Counted from the stretch's first letter, positions 1-11,400 are shown. The stretch is 64,000 nucleotides of DNA from Siderastrea radians (GCA_964017195.1 OZ024896.1:32974307-33038306), one strand, 5' to 3'. A program made the numbers and translations. Notes: generated by a model from the letters alone, not told the origin.

Positions 1-1806
1 GCAGAAGCTTTAAAGTATACAAACAAAATATTCCAAAAAGAAAAATTCAAGCTTATGACACGAAAAGGCATTTATCCGTATGATTACATGGACAGTTTTG
101 AGAAATTCAATAAAACAGAATTACCAACGAAAGAAGAATTTTACAGCATATTGAATAATGAGAATATAACAAACGATGATTATTGTCATGCTGAGAAAGT
201 GTGGAATACATTTCAATTAAAAACGATGGGTGAATACCACAATCTATATCTCCAGTCTGATATCCTTTTATTATCGGACGTGTTTGAAAACTTCCGCAAA
301 ACCTGTTTACAATACTACAAACTCGACCCATGCCACTATTTCACTAGCCCTGGTTTGAGTTTTGACGCCATGTTGAAGATGACTAATATTCAATTAGAAC
401 TAATGACAGACATAGATATGTTTCAATTCATTGAAAAAGGCATGCGTGGCGGGATCAGTTATATAGCCAATCGATATGGTAAAGCAAATAATAAGTACAT
501 GAAAGAATACGATGAGAAAGCGCCCTCAAAGTACATTATGTATCTTGACGCCAATAACCTGTATGGTTGGGCAATGAGCCAATATCTTCCTACTGGAGGT
601 TTCAAATGGATGTCAGAAAAGCAGATTAATAAAATTAATTTAGCTCAGTATAATGAAGACAGTAATAAAGGATTGTTAATAGAAGTTGATTTAGAATACC
701 CCAAAGAGTTGCATGACAATCATAATGACTACCCAGTAGCGGCCGAGAGAGTTTGTGTCAAAAAAGATATGCTCTCTGATTATTGCAAAAATATAGCTAC
801 AAAGTACAATATATCAACAGGATTAGTACACAAATTAATACCAACATTATCGAATAAAGAAAAATATGTTCTGCATTACAGAAACCTGCAACTGTACCTT
901 GATCTTGGATTGAAAATAAATAAAGTCCATCGAGTGTTAGAATTCAATCAGTCGCCTTGGCTCAAAGAGTACATTAGCTTTAATACAATAAAACGTACTC
1001 AAGCGAAAAATTCATTCGAAAAAGACTTTTTCAAACTTATGAATAACTCAGTATTTGGTAAAACAATGGAAAACATAAGAAAGCGTGTTGATGTCCGACT
1101 TATCACAGATGAAAAGAAATTATTGAAGATGGTGAGTAAACCAACTTATGTAAGCAGTAAGATCTTCAACGAAAATCTAGTTGCAGTGCATAAAATAAAG
1201 GAAACGCTCACTTTAAACAGGCCGGCATATATTGGTATGTGTATCCTTGATCTGAGCAAAACATTAATGTATAATTTCCATTATAATTACATCAAAAAAA
1301 AGTATGGAAATAAAGCCAAATTATTATTCACAGACACAGACTCATTAACATATGAAATTGAAGCAGAAGATGTTTACCAAGACTTTTGGAATGACAAAGA
1401 TCGATTTGACAACAGCGACTACCCAGAAAGCTCGCCGTATTTCGATACAACAAACAAGAAGGTAATCGGTAAATTCAAAGATGAAGCAGCTGGAATTCCA
1501 ATAACAGAATTCGTCGGTTTGCGATCTAAAATGTACAGTTACATCAAAGACAATAATAAAGGTGGAAAAACAGCTAAGGGAATTAAGAAAAATATAATAA
1601 ATAACAACATCAAACATCAAGACTACAAAAATGTTTTATTAGAAAATAAACAAATACATCATACCATGAAGACAATCAGAAGTATTAACCATCAACTTGG
1701 AAGTTACGAGCTCAATAAAGTGTCACTAAGCTGTTTCGACGATAAAAGATATATAGCAAACAATGGAATCAAAAGTTTCGCTTACGGACATCATTGTATT
1801 AAATAA
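1..1806 (+). CDS. Family B DNA polymerase of a Polinton/Maverick-type element, 5' end outside the window
   Basis: Protein-primed family B DNA polymerase of the kind carried by Polinton/Maverick elements and related integrated viruses of animals. The frame is open from base 1, so the first ATG (position 55) is internal and the N-terminal exonuclease half lies to the left. Counting from that Met, the end of the 3'-5' exonuclease shows a YxxxD motif (Y65, D69). The exonuclease-polymerase linker is a GG-containing segment near 130-136. Motif A is near 163-174 (D165), motif B near 327-340 (NSVFGK), and motif C is TDTDS at 426-430 (D427, D429). A KxY motif follows at 492-494. The C terminus ends in the FDDKRY...AYGHH-like block usual for this family and looks complete. 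There is no frameshift or internal stop in 602 codons, so this copy is young or was recently active. The element's other genes (integrase, packaging ATPase, capsids, protease) are not seen here. Confidence 0.9.
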   Translation, partial: AEALKYTNKIFQKEKFKLMTRKGIYPYDYMDSFEKFNKTELPTKEEFYSILNNENITNDDYCHAEKVWNTFQLKTMGEYHNLYLQSDILLLSDVFENFRKTCLQYYKLDPCHYFTSPGLSFDAMLKMTNIQLELMTDIDMFQFIEKGMRGGISYIANRYGKANNKYMKEYDEKAPSKYIMYLDANNLYGWAMSQYLPTGGFKWMSEKQINKINLAQYNEDSNKGLLIEVDLEYPKELHDNHNDYPVAAERVCVKKDMLSDYCKNIATKYNISTGLVHKLIPTLSNKEKYVLHYRNLQLYLDLGLKINKVHRVLEFNQSPWLKEYISFNTIKRTQAKNSFEKDFFKLMNNSVFGKTMENIRKRVDVRLITDEKKLLKMVSKPTYVSSKIFNENLVAVHKIKETLTLNRPAYIGMCILDLSKTLMYNFHYNYIKKKYGNKAKLLFTDTDSLTYEIEAEDVYQDFWNDKDRFDNSDYPESSPYFDTTNKKVIGKFKDEAAGIPITEFVGLRSKMYSYIKDNNKGGKTAKGIKKNIINNNIKHQDYKNVLLENKQIHHTMKTIRSINHQLGSYELNKVSLSCFDDKRYIANNGIKSFAYGHHCIK

Positions 1807-2119
1807 GTTCTACCTAAATTACTAATTCATCCAACATCAGTCCATCATTGGGCGCAGGTATTGGTACAGCATTAGGAGGAGGCTTTGATATATTTCGTCA
1901 ACCGGAAGCTACTTCTGAAATTTTTATCAAACTGGAGCAAGTTCTGATATTTTTACACGAAAAAGTAATTTATGGGTACATTTTTAATTGGTCAATAGCT
2001 TAGTCATTTCCTGTTTTCACCAGACATGTCCAGACTTGTTTCTGAGAAAAACTTCCTGCTTTTCCGAGAAAGACTTCCTGTGGTGTGGAATCACGTGATT
2101 GAATAATGCTTTGGATACA

Positions 2120-2406
2120 TAAAATGGAACCAGCATCGCAAAAAGAAACTTCCCCTCTTGATCGCTTTGCGATCAATTCACTGCCTCACAAAAGCTCCGC
2201 TTTTGTTCCCCAATGCAAAAAATATGGATCTAGCATATATAAAAATGCATTCGTTTCCACATGAAATAAAAATGATATAGTTATCCATAAAATGGAACCA
2301 GCATCGCAAAAAGAAACTTCCCCTCTTGATTGCTTCGCAATCAATTCACTGCCTCACAAAAGCTCCGCTTTTGTTCCCCAATGCAAAAATATGGATCTAG
2401 CATATG
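2120..2406. repeat. Two direct copies of a ~118-bp hairpin-bearing unit
   Basis: The copies lie at about 2120-2238 and 2287-2406, and the start of a third follows at 2406. Each has a hairpin TTGATYGC-TTY-GCRATCAA (2158-2176 and 2326-2344) and a second one, AAAAGC-TCC-GCTTTT. In the first hairpin the two copies differ at both partners of one base pair (C-G versus T-A), so pairing is kept. Confidence 0.8.
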
Positions 2407-2900
2407 AAACCAGCATCGCAAAAAATGAAAGAAACCAGCCAAAAGGTATCAAATCATGACGCCACAGGCAGAAAGAAAAGATCTGAGAACATCAGCAGAT
2501 AGCGGAACCCATCGCTATTATATTTCTTCGAAATATAATATCTCTTCCCGCCAAGGTTCCGCTGCAATAACGACCCCCCCATCCCCGTGCGTCGTCTTTG
2601 AACGTCTTGCTTCGCAAGCCATCCAAATACTTAGCATGCCGGGGGGTCTATTACCGCGATGGAGCCAGATCTGGAAACATATAGTTATCCATAAAAATAA
2701 AATACATATAGATTTCTATAAAATAAAAATACATATAGATTTCCCAAAAATGGATCTTGTATATAGTAAACCATCACATAAAAAAGCGACCATCGCTCTT
2801 ATCTCTACGAGTTAAGGCTCTGGCCGCACGTATCCTCACCAAAAGTTGGTGATAAAAGATATATAGTGGAAAATGAATCTCATATAATGGTAGCCATTAT

Positions 2901-2977
2901 AGTAGTTATAGAGTTGGCGTTGTTCAAGATCAGTTTTGCTTCAAAACTGGTCTCGAACCGCCAACTCTATAACTACT
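2901..2977. repeat. 77-bp long hairpin with perfect 19-bp outer stem
   Basis: The outer arms 2901-2919 and 2959-2977 are exact reverse complements (AGTAGTTATAGAGTTGGCG and its partner). Inside is a second stem, GTTTTG-CTT-CAAAAC, extended by GTTC/GAAC pairs. It may be a transcript-end hairpin or part of the element's end. Its role is not shown. Confidence 0.8.
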
Positions 2978-3176
2978 GACATGCCGGAGAATTTTGCCTT
3001 CTGTGTTATAAACATGTAACTGCAATAAGCTAAATGTCCTAGAATTAACAATTAATTTTCACTTTTATTTTCAAATTTTTCCTAAATTACCTTCAACCAA
3101 ATGACACAAAACTGCGATCGCCAACCAGACACAACCAGCTGAGTCACATTAAGAAACTGAATCGATTGAAAAACCG

Positions 3177-3237
3177 ACAGACTGCGAGCAGTCGTCCTAT
3201 TTTCCTTCTAGGAGGATAAAGAGACTGCTCGCAGTCC
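3177..3237. mobile_element. Small foldback with GACTGCGAGCAGTC ends
   Basis: GACTGCGAGCAGTC near 3179-3192 is mirrored by GACTGCTCGCAGTC near 3222-3235 across a short loop that itself pairs (CCT...AGG). The ends resemble those of the 9-bp-TSD foldback family further right, but no target duplication is visible here. Confidence 0.55.
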
Positions 3238-3476
3238 ATAAAAAAAATGAGAAAGGCGTCAAACAATAACACCGCCTTGCTTGTTATTTGTCACAATAAT
3301 AAAGTCTTTCATCGCGTGTCATTCCAAGCCAATCAGGATGCTGCGTTCATGGACAAAGGTGGAGAATTCGAACTTCAATGGCTTTCGTGCAGGCTCACTT
3401 TTCCTCGCCCCATTCTTCTCGCCGACTTCCGCCGCCAAAATACTTGCCCAAATAACACACTAAGAGAATACCTGAC

Positions 3477-4120
3477 TGTTTTTACGAACACCCCGCTGCC
3501 ATAACAAACACCCCGCTGCTATTACAAACACCTTCCCTTATGCTATCAGGAAGATCCCACTGTTACTTCGAACAGCCCGCTGCTTTCATGAACACCCCAC
3601 TGCTGTTCAGACAGCTTACCTTGCTATTACAAAAACCCCACAGCAATTACGAATATCCCACTGCTTTTACGAAGACCTTCCCTTGCTATTACAGACACCC
3701 AGCGGCTATTATGAACACCCCACTGCTATTATGAACACCTTCCCTTGCTATCACAGAAACCCCTTTGCTATCATGAACACCTCACTACTATCACGACAAC
3801 CCCACTGGCATTACAAACACCTGCCCTAGCTATTGTGGATACCCCACTGCTATTACGAACACCCTGCTGCTTTCAGAAACACCCCATGGCTATGAGAAAC
3901 ACCTCACTTCTATTATGCACACCTCACTACTATTACGAACACCCCATTGCTATCACGAACACTCTACTGCTATTATGAAAACCTTCCCTTTCTATAATGA
4001 ATAACCCACCGCTATTATGAACACCCCACTGCTATTAAGAACACCCTGCTACTATTACGAACACCTTCCCTTGCTATAACGAACATCCCACTGCTATTAT
4101 GGAAACCCCACTGCTATTAT
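3477..4120. repeat. Degenerate ~20-bp minisatellite
   Basis: About 30 imperfect units of the form GAACACCCCACTGCTATTAC, with some units carrying CTTCCCTTGCT instead of CCCACTGCT. Open frames across it are products of the repeat, not genes. Confidence 0.9.
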
Positions 4121-4275
4121 GGGAGTTACAGGAGTTGTGAGAGGAGTGAGAGTTGTAAAGGTTGTGAGAGTTGTCGAGGTTGTGCTGGTTGTGGGAGTTG
4201 TGGGGGTTTCGGGAGTTGTGGTGGGGGTTTTTGAGGTGTTGTGGGACTTGTGGTGGTTGTGGCAGTTGTGGAGGT
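4119..4275. repeat. GTTGTGRGA-type minisatellite
   Basis: Strongly purine/T strand-biased, degenerate 9-base units (GTTGTGGGA, GTTGTGAGA). It directly abuts the 20-bp minisatellite. Val-rich and Thr-rich open frames on the two strands are by-products. Confidence 0.85.
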
Positions 4276-5242
4276 TCAGGGACATTGTAAGAGTTAATGA
4301 AATTTAATGTTCCATTGAATTGTTTAAGAGACAGGAAAGCACTGAAATGAGTGTGTATTTGATTTCTGAGAATGGAGAAAAGCGATGCAGCTTTGTATTT
4401 ACTCTCGCAGTAAAATTCACTGTCTGATGTTCTACAACCATTAAGGGAAAAAGCGTGCTGGTTGTGGCCGTTGTGCCACAACTAGAAGCACAACCACTAA
4501 ACGTTAGCCTGTTCCAGGCTCCAAGATGGTCAGAAAAGCAGATTGAGAAAACAAACTGACGCGAAAAACGAGTGCGGCCTGGGGAGAGACTAGGCGTGGG
4601 GGCCGGTAAGCACTGTTTTAAATACCTCATTCCAGTATACCCGCTCCTGGTATACCCTATGATTGGTCAATTTTGACCATTTACATCAACACTTACGTCA
4701 ATCACTTGGATGGTCTAGGATCCCAGACACCAGTTTAACACCAGAATGTCCGCAGAGAGATGGCTAAAGTGAGTGTCTAAATCTGCCCAGCACATCTGCC
4801 TTTCCACAACATCTGTTCTGACACTACATGTACCTTAAAAGTGATGTGTACAAAAACAAGAAAAATAAAACATTGGCTACAGAAATAGTGTATCTCTGAG
4901 TAGAGAAGAGTTTGTAGGCACTAAATCACCTCTGAAAATAATTAGATTTGACCATTTGGGGGTTTCAATTAACTTTTGCAGTAGGTGTCAGAGCTAAGCC
5001 AAGTAGGCGGCTTAGTTAACCTGCACAATTTTTCATAAGATCTTTACTGAAAATCAAGATGAAAATAAGCACCAAAATCTGAAACCTTGTGGTTGCAGCC
5101 TTCTAATGAAATCAACGACTGTGGAGGGGGGTGGTAGGGTGGGGCAGGAGGTGGGTGAAAATTATGCAACATTGCACATTGCTGTATGAAAAAAACCACA
5201 AAGAGGCGGGAGCCAATAAGAAGGGTACAGGAAGTGGGAAGT
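4276..5242. other. Intergenic, no gene seen
   Basis: Contains a short repeat-like block at about 4500-4625 (TTCCAGGCTCCAAGATGGTC onward). Otherwise plain AT-rich sequence with no coding signal that I can support. Confidence 0.4.
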
Positions 5243-5461
5243 TTAACCCTTTAAGACCCAGTATCAATATGTATGTTCTCCTCAGTGTTCTTGTTACATA
5301 TGTTATGGTAATAGTACTGAGCATTTGCTTGAACATTAAAGGCAACTTATCTTTGGTGATACAAGTAATTTCCTTTATTCTCGTGACTTGCATGTTTGAT
5401 CAAGTAGTGATGTTGTAAGGAGAAGTTAGATGCTTGTCACTGTTGTTGCTTAAAGGGTTAA
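5243..5461. mobile_element. TTAA-flanked MITE, copy 1
   Basis: Bounded by TTAA (5243-5246 and 5458-5461) with inverted ends CCCTTTAAG...CTTAAAGGG. A TTAA target and CCCTTT ends fit piggyBac-like non-autonomous elements. The internal sequence matches the copies at 6191, 44909 and 62335 and a fragment at 9452. Confidence 0.75.
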
Positions 5462-5663
5462 ACTCCCCTGTTCTCCCCCCCTCCCCACATGACTGCTACT
5501 ATTTATCCCTAAGACATTTCAAAATCAGCCTATTTCACATACCATTGTTCTCAGTCTGTAGTTTGATCATAAAATAGCATGAAGGATTATACATGTATCC
5601 CAGATCAACAGTCAGGTTGGCTCTATTCATTTCCTGGACAAATACAGGAAATTTATCGCTGAT

Positions 5664-5957
5664 CAACTGGTGATTTCAGATTGTCTCAAAGTTTGAAATC
5701 ACTTCAAAGTAATGCCTGAGATCCATGGAACAACAGTCAAGACCAATCAGTACATAACAATTGAAGACCATCTTACAATTATTGTGAGTCATTTTTGAAA
5801 ACCACACTGACCAACTGGTGATTTGAGAATTGCCTCAAATGTTGAAACCACCTCAAAGTACGCCTGGGATCCATAGTACAACCATCAAGTTTAAACAGTA
5901 TAACGAGTATGTAACAATTGAAGACCAGCTTGCAATTGTGCATCATAGACTACATTG
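5664..5957. repeat. Tandem duplication, period ~148 bp
   Basis: Two diverged copies start with CAACTGGTGATTT at 5664 and 5812. Both run through CTCAAA, CCTGRGATCCAT and AACAATTGAAGACCA in the same order. Confidence 0.75.
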
Positions 5958-6190
5958 AGTGAACTGTGAGGATAATGTGGTTCTCCTTTGCTAAATACAC
6001 AAATCAATTTCAACTGGGTATCAAACCTTTCCCCAGACGGTCAGGCGTTAGTCTGTCCTGAGGCATCTAAGTCCCACTGACAGGATAGTGGCTATGGTAT
6101 CTTTCAGCAAAAATTCATCAAAAAAGACCAAAAATTTTGACATCAACTATAAACAGATATGCACATAGAAATGAAGAAATTGACTTGTGC

Positions 6191-6403
6191 TTGAACCCTT
6201 CAAGCCCCAATATTAACATCCATATTCTCCCCACAGTTCTCGTTATATTTTTTATATTACTAGTTGAGAGAATTTGATTAAAAATCAAGACAATTAATCA
6301 TTGGTGATCATTTCCTTTATTCTCTTGACCTGTATGTTTGATCAAGTAGTAATACTGTAAGGAGAAATTAGATGCTTGTCACTGTTGGGGCATAAAGAGT
6401 TAA
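6191..6403. mobile_element. TTAA-flanked MITE, copy 2 (eroded)
   Basis: Same internal order as the copy at 5243 (ATCAAGTAGTRATR, TAAGGAGAA, GATGCTTGTCACTGTTG). Left end TTGAACCCTTCAAGCCCC, right end GGGGCATAAAGAGTTAA. Confidence 0.65.
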
Positions 6404-8045
6404 CTGTACCATGGGGCATTTCCACAGATCACTTGTTGACGCCAGGAGACATTTCCCAGTTTGTTTTCAAAGACTGCTAACACCGAAGGGGGAGATGGTA
6501 TTGCTGGAGATGACTAATAAAATCTGATAAAATGAATATTTAAAATTTTTGGTGGGTTATGTCCCCAGTCCACATCCTTGGCAAAATCTACGGCCAAATA
6601 ATAGTTTTTCAGTATTCTGAAACTGTATTTTAAAATTCCAATTTGAATGAGAGGCAAAATATTATTGTGATATTTCGAATCGTGGCCGACTGGCTCAATT
6701 TAAAATGGTCGATTTTTTGACGTTAGCACGACGTGGTTCCACAAAAAAGTACCACTGAAATAACATAAACATTTTGTGAAAGTAGGAAGTAAACTGTTAC
6801 CTTCAAGTTACCATCCAAACTTTGTAACAAGCTTGCAGCAGGAATGATCGTGAATTGGTTCAACCCGCCATCTTGGCTCGGGATAGAACACGAACTCCTT
6901 TCTTTTCACTCAAGTATTAAACCATGTCAAACGTTGAGAAATTGAAAAAGAACTGTTGGGCTAGAAAGTTGTGTTCCTGCACTGCACTTCTATCACTGTA
7001 GCTTGGAATAAAAACGCCATGCTTTGAGCAACAAATCTTCCCGCCATCATAGTTTTGTTTCTTCTTGGTCCCCAGGCTCCACTCAGCCGAGAGTTGGTGC
7101 TAGAGGAGGCGTGGGGTGGAGTGAGGGATAAAAATAATAGAGACAAAATGCACAAATGATGCAACAGAAATGTCCCACCTTGGCTGAGCTGTGATTTAGC
7201 TCAGTTTATGTTTACGCTAAGTGTAATTCTACTTTAGCGTGTATGATAGATGTAAGATTTTCAAGCACAGTACTTAGACGGTTAACAATACCTGTTGTCG
7301 AAGAAAGGACAACTCTCTCCAAGACGGAAGCCTTCGGGACCAACTCTCCTTTCTGGAGAGGTGTGTGGACTCTAGTTACAGGAAACTGAAGCTCCATGCT
7401 CGCTTCTAGAAAGCCCATTTGTAAATTAAATATGCGAACGGATCATTCTAGAAAGCTGTTACAGCACTGTATTTTACATTATTTAAAAAATCTTTAACAT
7501 TTCATGGTATACTTGCTTGCTTTGACTCCCGGACACGAGGTGAATTGTCGTGCCCAAAATCGATCCGAAAAGTTTGCGAGCTATCAAGAAACACACGCCA
7601 TGAAGCGGAATTTTTCGGAAAGTTGCACAGTTTCTGCTTTTTTTACGTAAACTTCCCAAACAGCTGACTCAATCGACTGCACTGAAGTAGCAGATCGAGC
7701 TGTTGCGAGACAAGTTGCACAAAACGGACAACTGAAAAAAAAGGAAAGGGTGTTCACTTGAAATGACGCGAAACTGCTAATTTACAAGGATTATTGTAGG
7801 GGATAGAGACAAAAACCTCCATTGATAAAAAAACGTTATTTTTTAAGTTTTAATCGAAGATCGATGCATGAACAAGGACAAATTAAAAATACTTCCAATA
7901 CTTTACATATTGAATTAAATTCAAAACTAACCTTACTGGTCCTTAAAGTACTTTTATATTGCCAGAATTCCAAGCTTTGTAATAAATGCATTTTATCCAT
8001 CCTACGCTTAATGAGAATAAACCGGGTACCGACTCAGTGGAGACT
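6404..8045. other. Intergenic, no gene seen
   Basis: Short open frames only, with no recognisable protein, on both strands. No strong repeat structure visible. Confidence 0.4.
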
Positions 8046-8048
8046 GAA

Positions 8049-8109
8049 GGACATCGTGGAAGAGTGGCCGGGCCGCTAGAGGTCCTGGGTTCAAGTCCCG
8101 CTATGACCC
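8049..8109 (+). repeat. tRNA-like sequence, probably a SINE remnant
   Basis: The 3' part has a tRNA T-arm/B-box (GGTTCAAGTCC, near 8088-8098) followed by CTATGACC, which can partly pair with GGACATCG at the 5' end. An A-box-like GAGTGGCCGGG is present. It is only about 61 nt long, too short for a working tRNA. It ends where the foldback element begins. Confidence 0.45.
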
Positions 8110-8111
8110 AT

Positions 8112-9143
8112 CACGGCGGGGCCAAACCACCCCCCAAATGGGTCATTTAGACTAATTTTGCTTCTTTTTCATATTTCTTTTCCAAACTTGGCAAAAAACC
8201 TTGGGTTGTCGCCCAATTTATTTTAAGTATGAGAATGACTTAAAAAACCAAATTGTGACGTCATAATGGCTGACGTCACAAAACGAGTTAACTGAAAATT
8301 TCAAATTTGAAATAAAAAGTTATGTCATCTGAAAGAACTTGGCAAGGGGAGTAAAATGCTGAAAACCGTACCTCGCTAAGACAAACGTATCTTGAGTTAT
8401 GGCAATTTAAAGACATTTAAAGTGTCCCCCCCGGAACCATACTTTTCTTCTAAAAACAACCCTGTTGATCTATTTTGTACAGTTTTTTTTCATGCAAGCT
8501 AATAATCTGGTAAAATGGACTTCTTGTTGTTCCAAAAAATCGTATCATTTTAGATTTTAAGTTTTCGGCTTGAAAACGATAATATTAGCAAGAGCATAAT
8601 TGATCACGTGACACTTAATTACGTCACAAAACTGGTTTGGGGGCTCTAGCTCTGGCAGGAAAAAAATTTTCCGAGTTTTTCTTTTTCATTTAGCTTCCGT
8701 CATTTAAGACATCTTATCTGCAACTTAAATGGTGTCGTTGACGCAACAAAACAACACTTAAATTCAAACGTATTACACAAGGGGGGGACCCTATTTTGAG
8801 ACTGTGAAATTTTCAGAATCTAAAATGCCATATCTCATCCATTATTTATCACATCGACAAACGGTTTTCAGCATTCAACTCCTCTTGACGTGTTCTTTCT
8901 AAAACATCAGAAAAAATTTAGAAATTCTAAAATTTTATTTTAGAGAATAATATGACGTCACCAATTATGACGTCATAATTTGACATTTGGCATCACCATT
9001 CATGTCAAATTGTTTGGCACAAAGACCCATATCAAATTACCAAGTTTGGTAAAGAAATGATGAAAAGTAACAAAATTATTAAAAATTAACCAAAAAACGG
9101 GACATTTCATGACCCATTTGGGGGGTGGTTTGGCCCCACCGTG
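8112..9143. mobile_element. 1.03-kb foldback element with 35-bp terminal inverted repeats
   Basis: Ends 8112-8146 and 9109-9143 are inverse copies with one mismatch (CACGGYGGGGCCAAACCACC...). The inversion continues inwards in imperfect blocks: the CTTGGCAAGGGGAGTAAAATG side pairs with the CATTCAACTCCTCTTGACG side, and TGACGTCATAA blocks lie in both arms. There is no transposase frame and no clear target duplication. Confidence 0.8.
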
Positions 9144-9451
9144 CATTGGCACCCTGTGCTATAAACCTTCGTGAGAGTAACGGATATTTAACAACCCTTC
9201 AAGTAGCTGCTTTGCTAAACTAACTCTCATTGAGAGGATGGATTAAAAAACTTGACTATTCTCTGGCAGGTTAAACTAACCCCATTGTTCTATGATAAAT
9301 AACTATTACACATACGTCAGACTATTTACCGCAACAAAAAGAAATATACAAAGAACTCTCCTTTCAGCTGAATGCTACGCTATGTAAAAACTATTTTTGC
9401 TATTAAAGACTTTCGCCATAGTCTTTTGCAAATACGCCAATCTGGTTGGCC

Positions 9452-9553
9452 TAAACTTTTAAGTCCCAATAGTGACAAGCATCTAATTTGTCCTTACACG
9501 CTACTTAGCCAAACATAGCAGTCATGAGAATACGATAAAAGGGTAAAGGCTTA
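9452..9553. mobile_element. Fragment of the TTAA MITE, reverse orientation
   Basis: ACTTTTAAGTCCCAATAGTG followed by ACAAGCATCTAATTTGTCC is the reverse complement of the 3' part of the copy at 5243. Truncated. The rest of 9144-9770 shows nothing assignable. Confidence 0.55.
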
Positions 9554-9776
9554 AACCTCGGGGACGACTCTCCCCATGCGAAACCTTAAAGAATCTCCCC
9601 GGGTGTGAGAACCATTCCCCCTCCCCGGGAACTGGACAGGTGGGTGAATTGACCGGCACATCAAGTGTGAACCGCGACCTTCAGTTCTGCCGGGCAGTGC
9701 CACTAACCTGGGCACTGTCCCCAGGAACACAGTGTGAAGGGGTTGGTGTGAAGGTTAAGGCGGCCTAAGCGTGACT

Positions 9777-9815
9777 TTGCGTGACTGACAGTCACAAACC
9801 CTTTCTCACTTGAAT
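9777..9815. promoter_or_regulatory. Upstream block conserved before genes A, B and C
   Basis: TTGCGTGACTGACAGTCACA, then AACCCTTTCTCACTTGAAT. It holds an inverted repeat GTGACTG-A-CAGTCAC. Matching blocks lie at 18256-18297 and 30005-30042. Here it ends 148 bp before the ATG of gene A. Conservation is seen; a promoter role is inferred. Confidence 0.45.
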
Positions 9816-9963
9816 ATCGACATATACGACATTCTGTACGTTGTGCGTACTGCAACACAACTTGTTGAAAGATTGGCGCGTCTGGATAAACCCTCATTCT
9901 CTCGAGTGACGTTGGCCTTGCATCTTTTCAGCTTCTGTTCGTGTGAGCACACCTTAGCAAAAC

Positions 9964-11400
9964 ATGGCTTCCCAAATCGTGCTGATCTCCGGTTGTTCTA
10001 GCGGCATAGGACTCACTACCGCTGTGCTTCTCGCTAAAGATGCTGAGAAACGCTTCAAGGTTTACGCCACCATGAGAAATCTGGCGAAGAAAGAAGAACT
10101 TGAGAAAGAAGGAAAGGAATTTCTTGGAGACACATTGATTATCAAGCAGATGGATGTGTGTAGCGATGAATCAGTCAACGAAACTGTGCAAGAACTGCTC
10201 AACACTGAAGGAAAAGTTGATGTGCTGTGTAAGTTTTAGGGTTTTAATTAATTTCGCTCATGTTAGCCTAAGAAGGGTTTTTCTAGTCAAGAGAGGTCGA
10301 CCTGGAAGATATCAGGAACGGGGAGAGGAGGCGACTCTCACATATGTAAAGCTTTATGGGCCGGAATGTGCCGCCGCCATGAAGGGTTTTCAGCTGGTTT
10401 AGTGTGGAATAGGGTACGGAAATCAAAGAGTTTTCGACGTGTAGAATAAGGTATCATTTATCGGGAAACTTGGGATTGACACTCAGCGAGGCTTTGATAT
10501 GGTAAGAATCTTTCGTGTCTAGTCTAGAATAGGGTTGCACAATTCCGCTGAACATAGTCTGGAATAGGCTAAGGGTCTAAGAGTCCCCGCGGCACAGAGA
10601 ACCTCTGGGCAAAATTTGAGCAAAACGATATCGTCGGACATAATTTGATGCTAGTCAAATTCTGTTATGATAGGTAACAAGTCCTATTTCGGTCTGAATA
10701 GCATATTGATCTGATGTACACCATCTTAATTTCAATTACAATACTTTAAAGTGAGGGTTATTGGTATGTAACAGGAGGAAATTGTCATGTAAATAGTTAC
10801 GCCCTCACTTAAACGATTTGTCAGAAGACAAGCCGACACGAAATCATTGGTCTTTTATTATCGTAAAAAGGCGGTGGCAAACTACAAAACAAGGATCCTT
10901 ACTAAACGCTTTCCCAGTGGCAATGGGACACGAAATCGATAGGAACTTAGTTTTGTACAATTAAAAATGTCGGCTGGGCCAAACTAAGAACAAAGACAAT
11001 AGCCTATTGTAAACGCTTTGTCAGAGGTTTAGGGACACGAAATTGATTTAAATAAAAAAAAGATACCCCGCCGGTTTAAACTACAATTAGTCTACTTCGT
11101 CGGCTCTGTTCAAAACATAAGACCCTGAAAGCCACTCTCAGCAACACTGACGTCGCCAAAGAAGTGAGAACCCCCTTAGCCTCCATTCTATCCGATTTCG
11201 GTCCTCCTCACCTCCCGGCTTCAGAAACCAATTACCAGCATGCGCGTGCGCCTTATTACTTCCCCTGAGACCTGTTTCCCTTTGTTGACGTTCAAAACTC
11301 AACCGACGCGTTTGTTGAGGGTTCATTTTCTCCCAAGAGAAGTTCATTATCTCTTGTATTTTATACTAATTTCAACCCATCCATCCATCCATCCATCCAT

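Larger units (their letters stand above)
1807..3245. other. Hairpin-rich flank downstream of the polymerase, probably still Polinton DNA
   Basis: AT-rich sequence without a convincing gene. A start-less open stretch at 1818-2002 contains a glycine-rich GAGIGTALGGGFD segment and may be the end of a small hydrophobic element protein. An open frame at 2456-2815 is only low-complexity translation. Several small hairpins with 3-nt loops occur here, for example at 2158-2176, near 2520-2540, near 2608-2620 and near 2782-2796. The phrase TATGGATCTAGCATAT and the phrase ATATAGTTATCCATAAAA each recur. Assignment to the Polinton is inferred from adjacency. Confidence 0.45.

Noticed and set aside
4074..4481. 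Open frames rich in His/Asn, Thr or Val over the 4.1-4.3 kb region
   Set aside because: They translate the GTTGTG minisatellite on both strands; no other support.
5664..5957. Direct repeats as a CRISPR-like array
   Set aside because: Only two long diverged copies, no regular spacers, eukaryotic context.
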